DNA of 64,000 nt from Actinobacteria bacterium UBA2279 (GCA_002347365.1 DDWT01000033.1:62001-126000); one strand, 5' to 3'; counted from the stretch's first letter, positions 25,211 through 34,832 are shown. Translations and numbers: made by a program. The notes: generated by a model not told the origin, from the letters alone.

Positions 25211-26377
25211 GTGTACATCACCGATTCGGAGGATCTTGCCGCATTCGCCGAGAGAATCAGCACTTCGAAGCTCATCGCTATCGACACGGAGTTCATGCGC
25301 GAGAAGACATACTATGCGCGCCTGTGTCTTCTGCAGGTCGGTACAGCAGATGAGGTTGCCGCCATCGATCCGTTCACGGTGGGCGACTTGAGCCCCCTGT
25401 GGCGCGTGCTCGAGCGTGCCGATGTGACCAAGGTCTTTCATGCCGGCGGTCAGGACATCGAGATCCTCTACCGCATCATGGGTACCACACCTGCCCCGGT
25501 GTTCGACACGCAAGTGGCAGCAACGCTCGTGGGACAGCCCTCGCAGGTCGGCTACGGCCAACTCGTGAATGCGGTGCTCGGTGTGGAGCTCAACAAGGGC
25601 GATTCATACACGGACTGGGCGGCGCGACCGCTGAAGCAGACGCAGATCGAATACGCGCTCAACGATGTGCGCTATCTACCGGAGATATACACTCGCCTGC
25701 ACCATCAGCTCGTTGCGGATGGCAGGCTGGCATGGCTTGCCGAGGATTTCGAACGCATGGCTGATCCGGCGACGTACGATGTCATTCCTGAGGAGCAGTG
25801 GCGCCGAGTCAAGCGCGCTTCGTCGCTCGATCGTGCGGCACTGGCGGTGCTGCGTAGCGTCGCGGCGTGGCGAGAGCGCGAGGCTCAAAGACGCGATCTC
25901 CCGAAGCGCTGGGTCTTGTCCGACGAGAGTCTGATCGAGGTGGCACGACGCGCTCCCACCAGCACCGTCGAACTAACCGCCATTCGCGGGGTAGGTGACC
26001 GGGCGGCGGGTCGATTCTCGGAGGGGATCATCGCTGCGGTTGGCGAGGGGTTGCAGGTTCCCGAAGAGGACCGCCCGAGGCTTCCCAAGAAGCGACGCTC
26101 AGGGAAGGGCTCGGCGCAACTGGCCGACCTTCTGGGAGTTGTCGTGCGGGTGCGGGCGCGCGAACACGGTGTCGCACCGACCCTGCTGGCCACCCGGGAC
26201 GATCTCGACAGTTTCGCTGACGGCGAGCGGGAGGGCAACGCCCTCATGTACGGTTGGCGACATTCACTGGTAGGCGCAGAACTGGAGGCGCTCGTACGGG
26301 GGGAGATATCCCTTCGGGTGTCCGATGGTGACGTTGTGATCGAGCACCGTGCTCCATATGTCAGTGACAAGGAGTAG
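25211..26377 (+). CDS. rnd: Ribonuclease D
   Basis: A 388-residue 3'-5' exoribonuclease of tRNA and small RNA processing. The DEDD exonuclease domain (about 1-175) has IDTEFMRE, HAGGQDIEIL and the closing NDVRYLPEIY. An HRDC domain (about 210-290) follows, and a second HRDC-like C-terminal region. GTG 25211 is the likely start; the upstream GAGAGGTCGGG is a weak ribosome-binding site. First gene of a run continuing with exonuclease VII genes. Confidence 0.9.
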   Translation: MYITDSEDLAAFAERISTSKLIAIDTEFMREKTYYARLCLLQVGTADEVAAIDPFTVGDLSPLWRVLERADVTKVFHAGGQDIEILYRIMGTTPAPVFDTQVAATLVGQPSQVGYGQLVNAVLGVELNKGDSYTDWAARPLKQTQIEYALNDVRYLPEIYTRLHHQLVADGRLAWLAEDFERMADPATYDVIPEEQWRRVKRASSLDRAALAVLRSVAAWREREAQRRDLPKRWVLSDESLIEVARRAPTSTVELTAIRGVGDRAAGRFSEGIIAAVGEGLQVPEEDRPRLPKKRRSGKGSAQLADLLGVVVRVRAREHGVAPTLLATRDDLDSFADGEREGNALMYGWRHSLVGAELEALVRGEISLRVSDGDVVIEHRAPYVSDKE

Positions 26378-26406
26378 AGTCGCCGGATGAGAGCAGGGGA
26401 GGGGCA

Positions 26407-27747
26407 GTGACCGCCGAGAATCGCGCGCTGAGTGTCTCGGACGCTATGCGTCTTGCGAAGGGGGCGCTTGAGCGCATCCAGGTGCGCGTCCTTGGTGAGG
26501 TTTCGGAGTGCACGGTGAAACCAGGCTACAAGGCGGTCTACTTCACAATGGGCGATGAGTACGCCGTTCTGCCGTGCCTCATGTGGCGTGATGCGTACGA
26601 CGGGTGCGGCACGGATCTCCGCCCTGGAATGCTCATCGAAGCCAGCGGCACGTTCACGGCTTATGCCCCGAAGGGTCGTCTGCAGTTTCAGGTGAGGAGT
26701 ATGGCACCGGCAGGAGAGGGCGTCTTGCGCCTACAGGTGGCCGCCCTGGCGCGCAAACTCGAGGACGCGGGACTGATGTCGCCGGAGCGAAAGCGCTGCC
26801 TACCTGAGTTTCCCATGCGCATAGGAGTAGTGACGTCGCCGAGGGGAAAAGCGGTCCACGATGTCATCCGCACACTGCGCAGACGCTATCCCGTGGCCGA
26901 ACTGCTGATAGCAGGAGTGAAGGTGGAGGGCGAGCAAGCGGCGCAGGCGGTAGCCGAGGGGCTTCGAATGATGAGCTCTGATGCGGACGTCGACGTCGTT
27001 ATCTTGTGCAGGGGCGGGGGAAGCTATGAGGACCTCATGCCCTTCAACACGGAGGAAGTGGCCCGCGCCATCGTCGCGTCACCCTCGCCCGTCGTCACCG
27101 GTATCGGGCACGAACCCGACACCACCATCGCCGACATGGTCGCCGATCTGCGGGCGTCGACTCCCACTGCTGCTGCTGAAGCTGTGGCTCCATCTGCCGA
27201 AGAGCTGGAGAAACGTCTTGAGGGCAAGGCCAGACTGCTCGCACGTGCACTCCATCACACCGTTCGCGGATACGACCATCGCCTGCGTCTCCTACAAGAC
27301 CGGCCGGTTCTACGAGACCCGGTGTCCATGCTGAGCGCGAGAATGCAGTCGCTGGATCTCGCCGCAGATGCGCTCGGGCGAGCCCTGCCTGCAATGCTCG
27401 TGCACGGTCGAGATGCGACCATGCGGGCTGCCGATGGACTTGTGCGCGCGGGGTCGCGCCTTGCGGATCGTCACCGCGACCGCCTCGGACCTGTGTACGA
27501 TAGACTCCTCGACGTAGCGCCGCGAGTTCTCGAACGCACGAGCCATGATGTCGCCGCATATGCTGCGCGCCTGGATGACCTGTCGCCTCTTGCCATACTG
27601 AGACGCGGATACGCGGTATGCTATGACGAGTCCGGCGGCACGGTGGTCCGCTCGGCCGCCGCCGTGAACGTTGGAGATCAGGTGACGGTACGTCTTGCAG
27701 AGGGTTCGCTCGGCTGCGTTGTTGAAGAGACAAGATCGGAGACGTAG
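26407..27747 (+). CDS. xseA: Exodeoxyribonuclease VII large subunit
   Basis: A 446-residue XseA. The N-terminal OB fold (1-100) binds single-stranded DNA, and the catalytic domain carries RIGVVTSPRGKAVHDVI, the GGGSYEDLMPFN loop and the conserved GHEPDTTIADMVADLRASTPTAAAE. A long helical stretch (about 265-390) is the coiled-coil arm that binds the small subunit. GTG 26407 follows GGGGAGGGG. Its stop directly abuts xseB. The complex degrades single-stranded DNA in repair. Confidence 0.95.
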   Translation: MTAENRALSVSDAMRLAKGALERIQVRVLGEVSECTVKPGYKAVYFTMGDEYAVLPCLMWRDAYDGCGTDLRPGMLIEASGTFTAYAPKGRLQFQVRSMAPAGEGVLRLQVAALARKLEDAGLMSPERKRCLPEFPMRIGVVTSPRGKAVHDVIRTLRRRYPVAELLIAGVKVEGEQAAQAVAEGLRMMSSDADVDVVILCRGGGSYEDLMPFNTEEVARAIVASPSPVVTGIGHEPDTTIADMVADLRASTPTAAAEAVAPSAEELEKRLEGKARLLARALHHTVRGYDHRLRLLQDRPVLRDPVSMLSARMQSLDLAADALGRALPAMLVHGRDATMRAADGLVRAGSRLADRHRDRLGPVYDRLLDVAPRVLERTSHDVAAYAARLDDLSPLAILRRGYAVCYDESGGTVVRSAAAVNVGDQVTVRLAEGSLGCVVEETRSET

Positions 27748-27978
27748 ATGGAAACGATGAACACCACGGCTGAGGAGCTATCGTTCGGTGCTGCTCTGAC
27801 GGAACTGGAGCAGATCGTGAAGGCTCTTGAGGGTGGGCAGCTGGAACTTGAGGAGAGTCTCGCCCGCTACGAGAGGGGTGTCGCGTTGCTGCGAGCCTGC
27901 AAGACGAAGCTGTCCGATGCGGAGCAGCGGGTCACGATGCTGGTGGGTGAGTTGGAGGAGGAAACGCCGGACGAGTGA
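27748..27978 (+). CDS. xseB: Exodeoxyribonuclease VII small subunit
   Basis: A 76-residue protein with the family signature SFGAALTELEQIVKALEGGQLELEESLARYERGVAL split over residues 12-47, forming a helical hairpin that binds the XseA arm. ATG immediately follows the xseA stop, which implies translational coupling. Confidence 0.94.
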   Translation: METMNTTAEELSFGAALTELEQIVKALEGGQLELEESLARYERGVALLRACKTKLSDAEQRVTMLVGELEEETPDE

Positions 27979-28020
27979 GGCCGTCCGGTCATGAGTAGTC
28001 TCGCGTCAGGAGGGGGTATC

Positions 28021-28377
28021 GTGTCAGAGTGCATCTTCTGCATGGTAGCAAAGGGTGAGATTCCTTCGAGGACCGTCTACGAAGACGATAGCGTCCTTGC
28101 GTTCGACGATATCGCCCCACAAGCACCAGTGCATACGTTGATAATCCCGAAGACCCACTACGCCGATCTGAGCGACGATGTGCCCGCTGCGCTGCTCGGC
28201 AGTCTGTTCAGTGTTGCGGCGCAGGTCGCGGTCATCAAGGGTATCGATAAGTCCGGCTACCGTGTCATCGTGAACTCGGGTCCGGATGCGTGTCAGACAG
28301 TGCATCACCTGCATGTCCATGTGATAGGCGGCAGGCCCATGTCGCACGGAATGGTCAACTTCGCAGACAGACCCTGA
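28021..28377 (+). CDS. HIT-family nucleotide hydrolase (HinT-like)
   Basis: A 118-residue HIT protein. The N-terminal CIFCMVAKGEIPS is the Cys-pair form seen in HinT proteins; the catalytic histidine triad is HHLHVHV near the C-terminus. HinT-type enzymes hydrolyse nucleoside phosphoramidates and aminoacyl-AMP. I chose GTG 28021, with AGGAGGGG just upstream, over ATG 27991 because it gives the usual family length. Confidence 0.9.
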   Translation: MSECIFCMVAKGEIPSRTVYEDDSVLAFDDIAPQAPVHTLIIPKTHYADLSDDVPAALLGSLFSVAAQVAVIKGIDKSGYRVIVNSGPDACQTVHHLHVHVIGGRPMSHGMVNFADRP

Positions 28378-28393
28378 AACGAGTGGAGGAGCG

Positions 28394-29248
28394 ATGAAGG
28401 ATGTCGCGATCGTTACTGACAGCTGCGCGGACCTTACTCCAGAGACCTGCGCGCAGTACGATATCGCAGCTGTGAAGCTTGGGTTCACCATCGCGAATAA
28501 GGCATACCTGAACGATGATCTGACCCAGGAGGAGTTCTTTGCCGAGATGGCGAAGTCGCGTGAGCTTCCGAAGACGTCTCAGCCCTCGGTTGGCACGCTC
28601 GTTGAGATGTACCAGGAGCAGCTCGAGCATGCCAGGACGGTCGTGTCTGTCCACGTATCGAACAAGCTCTCAGGCACAATCGAATCGGCCCGAGAGGCGG
28701 CGCGTCAGTTTGGCGAGCGTGTGCATGTCGTGGACTCGCTGAACTTGAGCTGGGGCGAGGGCCTCCAGGTGTTGGAAGCCGCGAAAGTGGCCGCACGAGG
28801 CGCGAGCTGCCAAGATGTCGTGGCGGCCGTCGAGGACGTGCGTGAACGCGTGCAGATGATCGTCGGTCTCGATTCACTCGATAATCTGGCCAAGGGTGGG
28901 CGCATCGGCAAAGTCTCACAGTTCCTTGGGGGCATTCTGAACTTGCGTGTGATGTTCACTGTCAATGGCGAGGGATCGTTTGAACCTGTGGCCCGAAGCC
29001 GCGGTGCTAAGGCGGCACTGGATGAGACGATGAAGTGGGTTTCGGACAAGATGGGTCACCACACCCGGGGTCGCTTCGCGGTGATGCACGCGATGTCGCC
29101 CGACAAGGCCGAATGGCTTAGGGAGCGGCTCGCTTCGACATATGAGGTAGTCGAGATGCACGTTGTGAAGGCCGGCCCGGTGATAACGACACACACGGGT
29201 ACGGGCTGGGGCGTCGCCCTCATCCCTGTCGAGAATCATGACGCCTGA
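28394..29248 (+). CDS. DegV-family fatty-acid-binding protein
   Basis: A 284-residue DegV protein. VTDSCADLTPE at the N-terminus and PKTSQPSVGTLVEMY match lipid-contacting motifs; LDNLAKGGRIGKVSQFLG is the C-terminal domain hallmark. DegV (FakB-type) proteins hold fatty acids for kinase FakA in Gram-positive bacteria; no fakA gene is visible here. The last 11 bases overlap the ferredoxin gene. Confidence 0.9.
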   Translation: MKDVAIVTDSCADLTPETCAQYDIAAVKLGFTIANKAYLNDDLTQEEFFAEMAKSRELPKTSQPSVGTLVEMYQEQLEHARTVVSVHVSNKLSGTIESAREAARQFGERVHVVDSLNLSWGEGLQVLEAAKVAARGASCQDVVAAVEDVRERVQMIVGLDSLDNLAKGGRIGKVSQFLGGILNLRVMFTVNGEGSFEPVARSRGAKAALDETMKWVSDKMGHHTRGRFAVMHAMSPDKAEWLRERLASTYEVVEMHVVKAGPVITTHTGTGWGVALIPVENHDA

Positions 29249-29531
29249 TACGGCGACGGTACGGTTTGAGCCCGGGGGGCTGACCGTCGAGGTCCCGGTG
29301 GGTACGACAGTGCTTGATGCCGCCTACCGTGCAGGCATCCATATCAACGCAACATGCGGTGGGCGCGGCACTTGCGGGAAGTGTGGAGTGCGGATCGTCC
29401 AGGGATCACCCGGCCCGGTGCTGCCGATGCCTCGTTCTGTCGCCATGCCCAAAGGGATATTCCTTGCCTGCCTGCTGACTGTGGAGTCTTCGATCACAGT
29501 CAAGCCCCTGAACATCATCAAGTCGTCCTGA
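29238..29531 (+). CDS. Standalone plant-type 2Fe-2S ferredoxin
   Basis: A 97-residue protein with a beta-grasp 2Fe-2S domain. NATCGGRGTCGKC supplies the Cx5CxxC triplet and the fourth Cys is in FLACLLT, about 40 residues later. The sequence resembles the N-terminal domain of corrinoid-activating ASKHA (DUF4445) proteins, but here it stands alone with no large domain downstream. ATG 29238 overlaps degV. Role unknown; a small electron carrier is the simplest reading. Confidence 0.82.
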   Translation: MTPDTATVRFEPGGLTVEVPVGTTVLDAAYRAGIHINATCGGRGTCGKCGVRIVQGSPGPVLPMPRSVAMPKGIFLACLLTVESSITVKPLNIIKSS

Positions 29532-29550
29532 GTGTGACCTGGAACGCGGA

Positions 29551-29590
29551 ACGGCCCCGGTCTTCAGACCGGGGCCGTCCTATTCCTTCC
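29551..29590 (+). terminator. Strong intrinsic terminator after the ferredoxin gene
   Basis: ACGGCCCCGGTC (29551-29562), loop TTCA and GACCGGGGCCGT (29567-29578) form a perfect 12-base stem, followed by CCTATTCCTTCC. It ends the run of genes from about 25.2 kb. Confidence 0.85.
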
Positions 29591-29976
29591 CTGGTTACCC
29601 CTGAGTCTCTGTGGCCTTGAGTGGTTCTCGCGAACCACTTCATCGCGATGCCGGTCGGCGATGAGCCTACACTTGGTACGGAACGGATTCTCCGAAGCGC
29701 ACCATCGTCAGGGAAGGGAAACTGCGTCTCTAGAGAACGGTATCGTATGAAAACGACATTTGCAACAGTTGTTACATGGCGAATTCGACCGCAGCGGAAC
29801 CGAGTGTGCCGCTGACCGAGAAATCGCGACCGCCGACCTGAACTCAGCGGGGTCTTGACGCAAGACGACGCTACGATGGGTGTCGGGGACCACATGTCCC
29901 CTGGTTATGCCCAGCGGCGCATCCCGGACGCTCATGGGGTGTCCGAGGTCGTTTCTCAAGTTGAGGAGGCGAGAGT
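29591..29976 (+). promoter_or_regulatory. Long non-coding leader upstream of acs
   Basis: About 385 bases without a convincing gene. It contains an AGTGGTTC-TCGC-GAACCACT hairpin (29620-29639), a GGGGAC-CACAT-GTCCCC hairpin (29885-29901) and TTGACG (29856-29861), which could be a -35 box, though no good -10 is spaced from it. The AT-richer stretch 29745-29775 is the likeliest protein-binding area. I see no known riboswitch. Confidence 0.4.
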
Positions 29977-31965
29977 ATGACGGATTCGAACGCCATCGAA
30001 TCGCTGTCCCAGGAGTACCGCGTGGTTCAGCCACCGGAGTGGGTCACAGAGCGCGCGCACATCCAGAGCATGGAAGAGTACGAGGAGCTCTATAAGCGGT
30101 CTATCGAGGATCCTGAGGGGTTCTGGGGCGACATGGCGGAGGAGATGCTCCACTGGCACAAGAAGTGGGACACCGTTCTCGAGTACGACTTCCAAAAACC
30201 GAGCATCGAGTGGTTCAAGGGCGGCCAGCTCAATGTGACCTACAACTGTATTGATCGTCACCTCAACGGGTGGCGGCGCAACAAGGCGGCGCTCATCTGG
30301 GAATCCGACGAAGGTCGCACCAAGATGTACACGTATCAGTCGCTGTACTACAAGGTGTGCAAGTTCGCCAACGTTCTTAAGAAGCACGGGATCAAGAAGG
30401 GTGATCGCATCGCGATATACCTCCCCATGATTCCCGAGCTTGCCATCGCAATGCTGGCCTGCGCACGCATCGGTGCGGTGCACTCGATCACGTTCGCCGG
30501 CTTCAGCTCATCTGCGCTACGGGATCGCATTCAGGATTGCGGTGCCCGAATGGTCATCACGGCCGATGAAGGCATTCGCGGCGGTCGCGTCGTGCCGCTG
30601 AAGGCCGAGGCCGACATGGCACTCTATGAGTGCCCGACTGTCGAGTCGGTCATAGTCGTCTCGCGTGCTCGTACCCGTGTCGACATGGAGCCGGGGCGGG
30701 ACTACTGGTACCACGAAGAGGTCCGCGCGGCCGACATCCGTCGTCACTGCGACATCGAGTGGGTTGATGCAGAGGACCCGCTGTTCATCCTGTATACCTC
30801 CGGTTCGACCGGCAAGCCGAAGGGCGTGCTGCACACCTCCGGTGGCTATCTGCTCTACACCGCAGCGACGTTTCGGTATGTATTCGACTACCACGATGAG
30901 GATGTCTACTGGTGTACAGCCGATATCGGTTGGGTCACCGGACACAGCTACATCGTGTACGGACCGCTCGCGGTCGGCGCAACGACCCTGATGTTCGAGG
31001 GCGTACCCACGTATCCCGATGCCGGACGCTTCTGGGAGATCGTCGAGAAGCATGGCGTCAACCAGTTCTACACGGCGCCGACTGCTATTCGCGCACTCAT
31101 GAAGTCCGGCGAGGAGTTCCCGGCCAAGTACGACCTGTCGACCCTGCGGGTGCTGGGCACGGTCGGTGAGCCGATCAACCCCGAGGCGTGGATGTGGTAC
31201 TTCAAGAACATCGGACACGAGAATGTCCCGATCGTCGACACGTACTGGCAGACTGAGACGGGTGGGCATATCATCACGAACCTGCCTGGTGCCACGCCGA
31301 TGAAGCCTGGTTCCGCGACGCGCCCGTTCTTCGGTATCGAGCCGGTGATCGTGAACGAGGACGGTTCACCCACCCCGGTCGGTTCTGGTGGACGTCTGTG
31401 CATCACCAAACCATGGCCTGGCATGATGAGAGGGACGTGGGGCGATCCCGACAACACCCTCATGAAGAACGTCTACTTCTCACAATTCCCCGGTAAGTAC
31501 TTCACTGGCGACGGCGCCCGGAAGGATGAGGACGGCTACTACTGGCTGCTCGGCCGTGTGGACGATGTCATCAACGTGTCGGGACACCGAATGGGTACCG
31601 CGGAGATCGAGAGCGCGCTCGTCAGCCATGAGGGTGTTGCCGAAGCTGCTGTCGTTGGCTATCCGCATGACATCAAGGGCGAAGGCATCTACGCATACGT
31701 GATTCTGAAGACCGGTGTTGAGGCCACGCCGAACCTGAACAAGATTCTCTCGGGTCATGTTCGTGAGGAGATCGGACCGATCGCCAAGCCGGACTACATC
31801 CACTTCGTGCCCGAACTGCCGAAGACGCGCTCCGGCAAGATCATGCGGCGCATCCTTCGCAAGATCGCTGGCGGGGAACGTGACATGGAGGCATTCGGGG
31901 ACATCTCGACTCTGGCCGATCCATCGATCGTGCGCAAGATCTTGGAGACAGCGCCGAGCGAGTAG
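29977..31965 (+). CDS. acsA: Acetyl-CoA synthetase (acetate-CoA ligase)
   Basis: A 662-residue AMP-forming acetyl-CoA synthetase of normal length. It has the ATP-binding loop YTSGSTGKPKGV, the TYWQTETGGHI motif, GRVDDVINVSGHRMGTAEIE and the C-terminal catalytic Lys in TRSGKIMRR, the usual target of regulatory acetylation. ATG 29977 follows GAGGAGG. It stands alone between a long leader and a terminator. It activates acetate for biosynthesis or, with a hydrogen-based energy metabolism, supports acetate assimilation. Confidence 0.96.
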   Translation: MTDSNAIESLSQEYRVVQPPEWVTERAHIQSMEEYEELYKRSIEDPEGFWGDMAEEMLHWHKKWDTVLEYDFQKPSIEWFKGGQLNVTYNCIDRHLNGWRRNKAALIWESDEGRTKMYTYQSLYYKVCKFANVLKKHGIKKGDRIAIYLPMIPELAIAMLACARIGAVHSITFAGFSSSALRDRIQDCGARMVITADEGIRGGRVVPLKAEADMALYECPTVESVIVVSRARTRVDMEPGRDYWYHEEVRAADIRRHCDIEWVDAEDPLFILYTSGSTGKPKGVLHTSGGYLLYTAATFRYVFDYHDEDVYWCTADIGWVTGHSYIVYGPLAVGATTLMFEGVPTYPDAGRFWEIVEKHGVNQFYTAPTAIRALMKSGEEFPAKYDLSTLRVLGTVGEPINPEAWMWYFKNIGHENVPIVDTYWQTETGGHIITNLPGATPMKPGSATRPFFGIEPVIVNEDGSPTPVGSGGRLCITKPWPGMMRGTWGDPDNTLMKNVYFSQFPGKYFTGDGARKDEDGYYWLLGRVDDVINVSGHRMGTAEIESALVSHEGVAEAAVVGYPHDIKGEGIYAYVILKTGVEATPNLNKILSGHVREEIGPIAKPDYIHFVPELPKTRSGKIMRRILRKIAGGERDMEAFGDISTLADPSIVRKILETAPSE

Positions 31966-31983
31966 GCGCACATGTGACTGGTG

Positions 31984-32018
31984 GAGGGCGGTGGCCGAGT
32001 GGCTGCCGCCCTCTTGCG
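31984..32018. terminator. Terminator between convergent acs and IMPase genes
   Basis: GAGGGCGG (31984-31991) pairs with CCGCCCTC (32006-32013), with an inner GGCC-GAGT-GGC stem, followed by TTGCGTAT. It lies between two convergent stops and may act on both strands. Confidence 0.7.
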
Positions 32019-32021
32019 TAT

Positions 32022-32831
32022 CTAGCAGACCCTCAGGCGCTGTATGACCTCGAGGAGTTCGGCGTGGACCTTGGGGTTGCCGGCGACCACATGGCGTGTT
32101 TCAGGCTTCCAGGGGCCTCCATCGTGGTCCGTGATGATGGCGCCTGCTTCTCTCAGAGCGACAACACCCGCCGCAGTGTCCCATGGCTGGAGACCGAACT
32201 CCCAGTAGGCGTCGGCGCGTCCGGTGGCGACATGGCAGCAATCCACTGCAGCGGAGCCATCCCTACGGATGCCGTGGACCGTGCTCATCACCTCGGAGAA
32301 GACGGGGAGCTGCAGTGCCAGGAGGCCCTCCCGGTCGTAGGGGAATCCCGTCATGATGAGCGCCTCGGCGATCGTGGATGTGTCTGTGCAGCGAGTATGC
32401 ATACCGTTGAGTGTCACACCGCTGCCAGACGCCGCGGCCACCATCTCATCGGCAGGGACGTTGTAGATGGCACCGACAACGGGATCACCGTCGCGGAGCA
32501 GCGCGACACTCACGGAGTAGCACGGAAAGCCATGAACGAACGATGTGGTGCCGTCGATGGGGTCGATCACCCAGACCTCGGGGTCGTGAAGGGATCCTCG
32601 AGGGACACCGGCGAGTTCGTAGACCTCCGGTTCCTCCACGACGAATCGTGCCCCTTCGAGCCGCGCCGCGATGGCGGAGCAGACCGCCACGCCGGAAGCG
32701 ACGTCGGCCTCGGTCACCATGTCGAGGCGGTTGGTCTTGGTGCGGATGGCGCCCATGTCGTGGCTGCGCGACACGAGCACTGCGCCCCCTACGCGCGCGG
32801 CCTGTGTGGCACACTCAAGCTCAAGGTTCAC
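32022..32831 (-). CDS. Inositol monophosphatase-family phosphatase
   Basis: A 269-residue Mg-dependent phosphatase. Metal-binding motifs are FVVEEPE, WVIDPIDGTTSFVHG and WDTAAGVVALREAG, as in the IMPase/CysQ/FBPase group. GTG 32831 is the likely start. Substrate may be inositol phosphate, histidinol phosphate or a sugar bisphosphate; it cannot be decided here. It diverges from the transketolase gene with a 78-base gap. Confidence 0.9.
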   Translation of the reverse strand: MNLELECATQAARVGGAVLVSRSHDMGAIRTKTNRLDMVTEADVASGVAVCSAIAARLEGARFVVEEPEVYELAGVPRGSLHDPEVWVIDPIDGTTSFVHGFPCYSVSVALLRDGDPVVGAIYNVPADEMVAAASGSGVTLNGMHTRCTDTSTIAEALIMTGFPYDREGLLALQLPVFSEVMSTVHGIRRDGSAAVDCCHVATGRADAYWEFGLQPWDTAAGVVALREAGAIITDHDGGPWKPETRHVVAGNPKVHAELLEVIQRLRVC

Positions 32832-32909
32832 GACGCTTCCCTTCGACTCGTTCGGGTATCCTCAGTGTAGCGGTTCGTACCCCGGTCAAACGAAGTCAGG
32901 GAGGCCTCC

Positions 32910-34832
32910 TTGGAGCGTCATACTGGGTTTGTGGCACCAGTCCTCGGTTTGGATCTGGCGGTGGAGATCGAGCAGAGCGCACGCCGTGCTCGAGGTGCGG
33001 TGCTCACGATGACGACGATCGCAGAGTCCGGCCATCCCGGTGGTTCGTTCTCGTCCATGGAGATGTTCTCGCTCCTGTATGCGTTCGCACGCATTGACCC
33101 GCGTCGACCGAGGTGGGCCGAGCGCGACAGGATCGTGGTGAGTCATGGCCATACCTCGCCGGGTGTGTACTCTGTTCTGGCCGAGAACGGCTTCTTCTCG
33201 CTCGATGATGCTATGGCGCATTTCCGGCAGGCGGGTAGTCCTTTTGAGGGTCACGTCGAGCGCACGGTCCCCGGTGTGGAGTGGTCCACCGGCAACCTCG
33301 GCCAAGGCCTGTCTGCAGGTGTAGGCTTTGCCATCGCTGCAAGGATGACCGGCCTGGGCTGGCACACGTACGTTGCGATGAGTGACGGCGAACAGCACAA
33401 GGGACAGGTTGCTGAGGCGCGACGATTGGCGGCAAGACAGGGACTATCTGACCTCACGGTCGTCGTGGACCTCAACGGCATTCAGATATCCGGACGTACG
33501 AGCGATGTGATGCCTGTGGACGTGGCGGCTGACTTTGCGGCAGACGGGTGGGGCGTCATCGAGTGCGACGGGCACGACGTTCGAGCGCTCTATGAGTCGA
33601 TAGCAGCGGCGGTCGCGGACCGGTCGCGCCCATGCGTCGTTGTCGCGCATACGGTCATCGGCAAGGGTGTCTCGTTCATGGAAGGCGAGGCCGAGTTCCA
33701 CGGGCGCGGCCTGAAGCCTGAAGAGTACGATCGGGCAATGTCCGAGCTGGAGCTGGTGCCGGATCTCGAGCGTGTCCGAACGCTGCGCCAAAGCGCACCT
33801 GTCACCTCGGCAATCGATGTACCGGATCCGGCAGTGCCGTTGCAGAGCGGGAAACCGATCACATACCCGGCCGACAAGAACACCGATAACAGATCTGCGT
33901 GGGGCGGTGCACTTGTCGGTCTGGCTCGCGCCAATCCCCTGGCACCGATTGCGGTGCTGGACTGCGATCTGGCTGTATCGGTCAAGACGGACGGGTTCGC
34001 CGCCGCGTGGCCTGAGTCCTTCATCCAGTGTGGAGTCGGCGAACACAACGCTGCAACGGTCGGTGGAGCGCTCTCTGTGTCCGGAGTGCTCACGTTCTGG
34101 TCGGACTTCGGCGTGTTCGGTGTCGACGAGGTGTACAACCAGCAGCGCCTCAACGATGTGAACGATGCGGCGCTGAAGCTCGTAGTGACGCACTGCGGCC
34201 TGGACGTTGGGGAGGACGGCAAGACGCACCAGTGTCTGGACTATGCGGGGGCTTTTCGGAATCTGTTCGGCTGGCGCGTGATAGTACCAGCGGATGCGAA
34301 TCAAACGGACCGAGCGGTTCGCGCCGCCGCCTCGATGGCCGGTAACGTTGTCCTGGCGATGGGCCGCTCCAAGATCCCGACGATCACCATGTCCGATGGC
34401 CGACCGCTCTTCGGGTCCGACTACCGATTCACCTACGGTGAGATCGCGTGGGCGCGCGAGGGCCGGGACGGCACGATACTCACAATGGGAACGGTCGCAG
34501 GGGCTGCGGTCTCGGCGAGCGACAGGCTGCGGGACGAAGGCTTGAACGTGGGAGTCGCGATCGTCTCCTGTCCGCTTGATCTTGACGATACGCAGATGCG
34601 TGTCGTCTTCTCAACGCCGTGGATCCTGGTGGCAGAGGACCATCACTGGCGTACGGGTCTGTGGGCATCTGCGGCCGAGTGGGCTACTCTGCATGGCTGC
34701 GCCGGAACCCGCGCGGTGCCCCTCGGTGTGACGGCCTACTCGGCGTCGGGCGCCGCCGGCGAACTGATGGCGACGGCAGGTCTGGACGTAGCGGGGATCG
34801 CCAATGCAGCGCGAACCGTCGCACATGCATGA
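32910..34832 (+). CDS. tkt: Transketolase
   Basis: A 640-residue single-chain transketolase for the non-oxidative pentose phosphate pathway. The thiamine-diphosphate domain has GHPGGSFSSMEMF, WSTGNLGQGLS and SDGEQHKGQ in place of the usual GDGE motif, then VVDLNGIQ. The pyrimidine-binding domain (about 320-490) has QCGVGEHNAATVGGAL, and a C-terminal transketolase domain closes it. The TTG start at 32910 is supported by AGGGAGG 6-12 bases upstream; GTG 32931 is an alternative without a good ribosome-binding site. Ser for Gly in the SDGE motif is a mild oddity. Confidence 0.9.
   Translation: MERHTGFVAPVLGLDLAVEIEQSARRARGAVLTMTTIAESGHPGGSFSSMEMFSLLYAFARIDPRRPRWAERDRIVVSHGHTSPGVYSVLAENGFFSLDDAMAHFRQAGSPFEGHVERTVPGVEWSTGNLGQGLSAGVGFAIAARMTGLGWHTYVAMSDGEQHKGQVAEARRLAARQGLSDLTVVVDLNGIQISGRTSDVMPVDVAADFAADGWGVIECDGHDVRALYESIAAAVADRSRPCVVVAHTVIGKGVSFMEGEAEFHGRGLKPEEYDRAMSELELVPDLERVRTLRQSAPVTSAIDVPDPAVPLQSGKPITYPADKNTDNRSAWGGALVGLARANPLAPIAVLDCDLAVSVKTDGFAAAWPESFIQCGVGEHNAATVGGALSVSGVLTFWSDFGVFGVDEVYNQQRLNDVNDAALKLVVTHCGLDVGEDGKTHQCLDYAGAFRNLFGWRVIVPADANQTDRAVRAAASMAGNVVLAMGRSKIPTITMSDGRPLFGSDYRFTYGEIAWAREGRDGTILTMGTVAGAAVSASDRLRDEGLNVGVAIVSCPLDLDDTQMRVVFSTPWILVAEDHHWRTGLWASAAEWATLHGCAGTRAVPLGVTAYSASGAAGELMATAGLDVAGIANAARTVAHA

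Noticed and set aside
29621..29815. A 64-codon open frame in the acs leader
   Set aside because: No ribosome-binding site and it contains hairpin sequence; no recognisable product.
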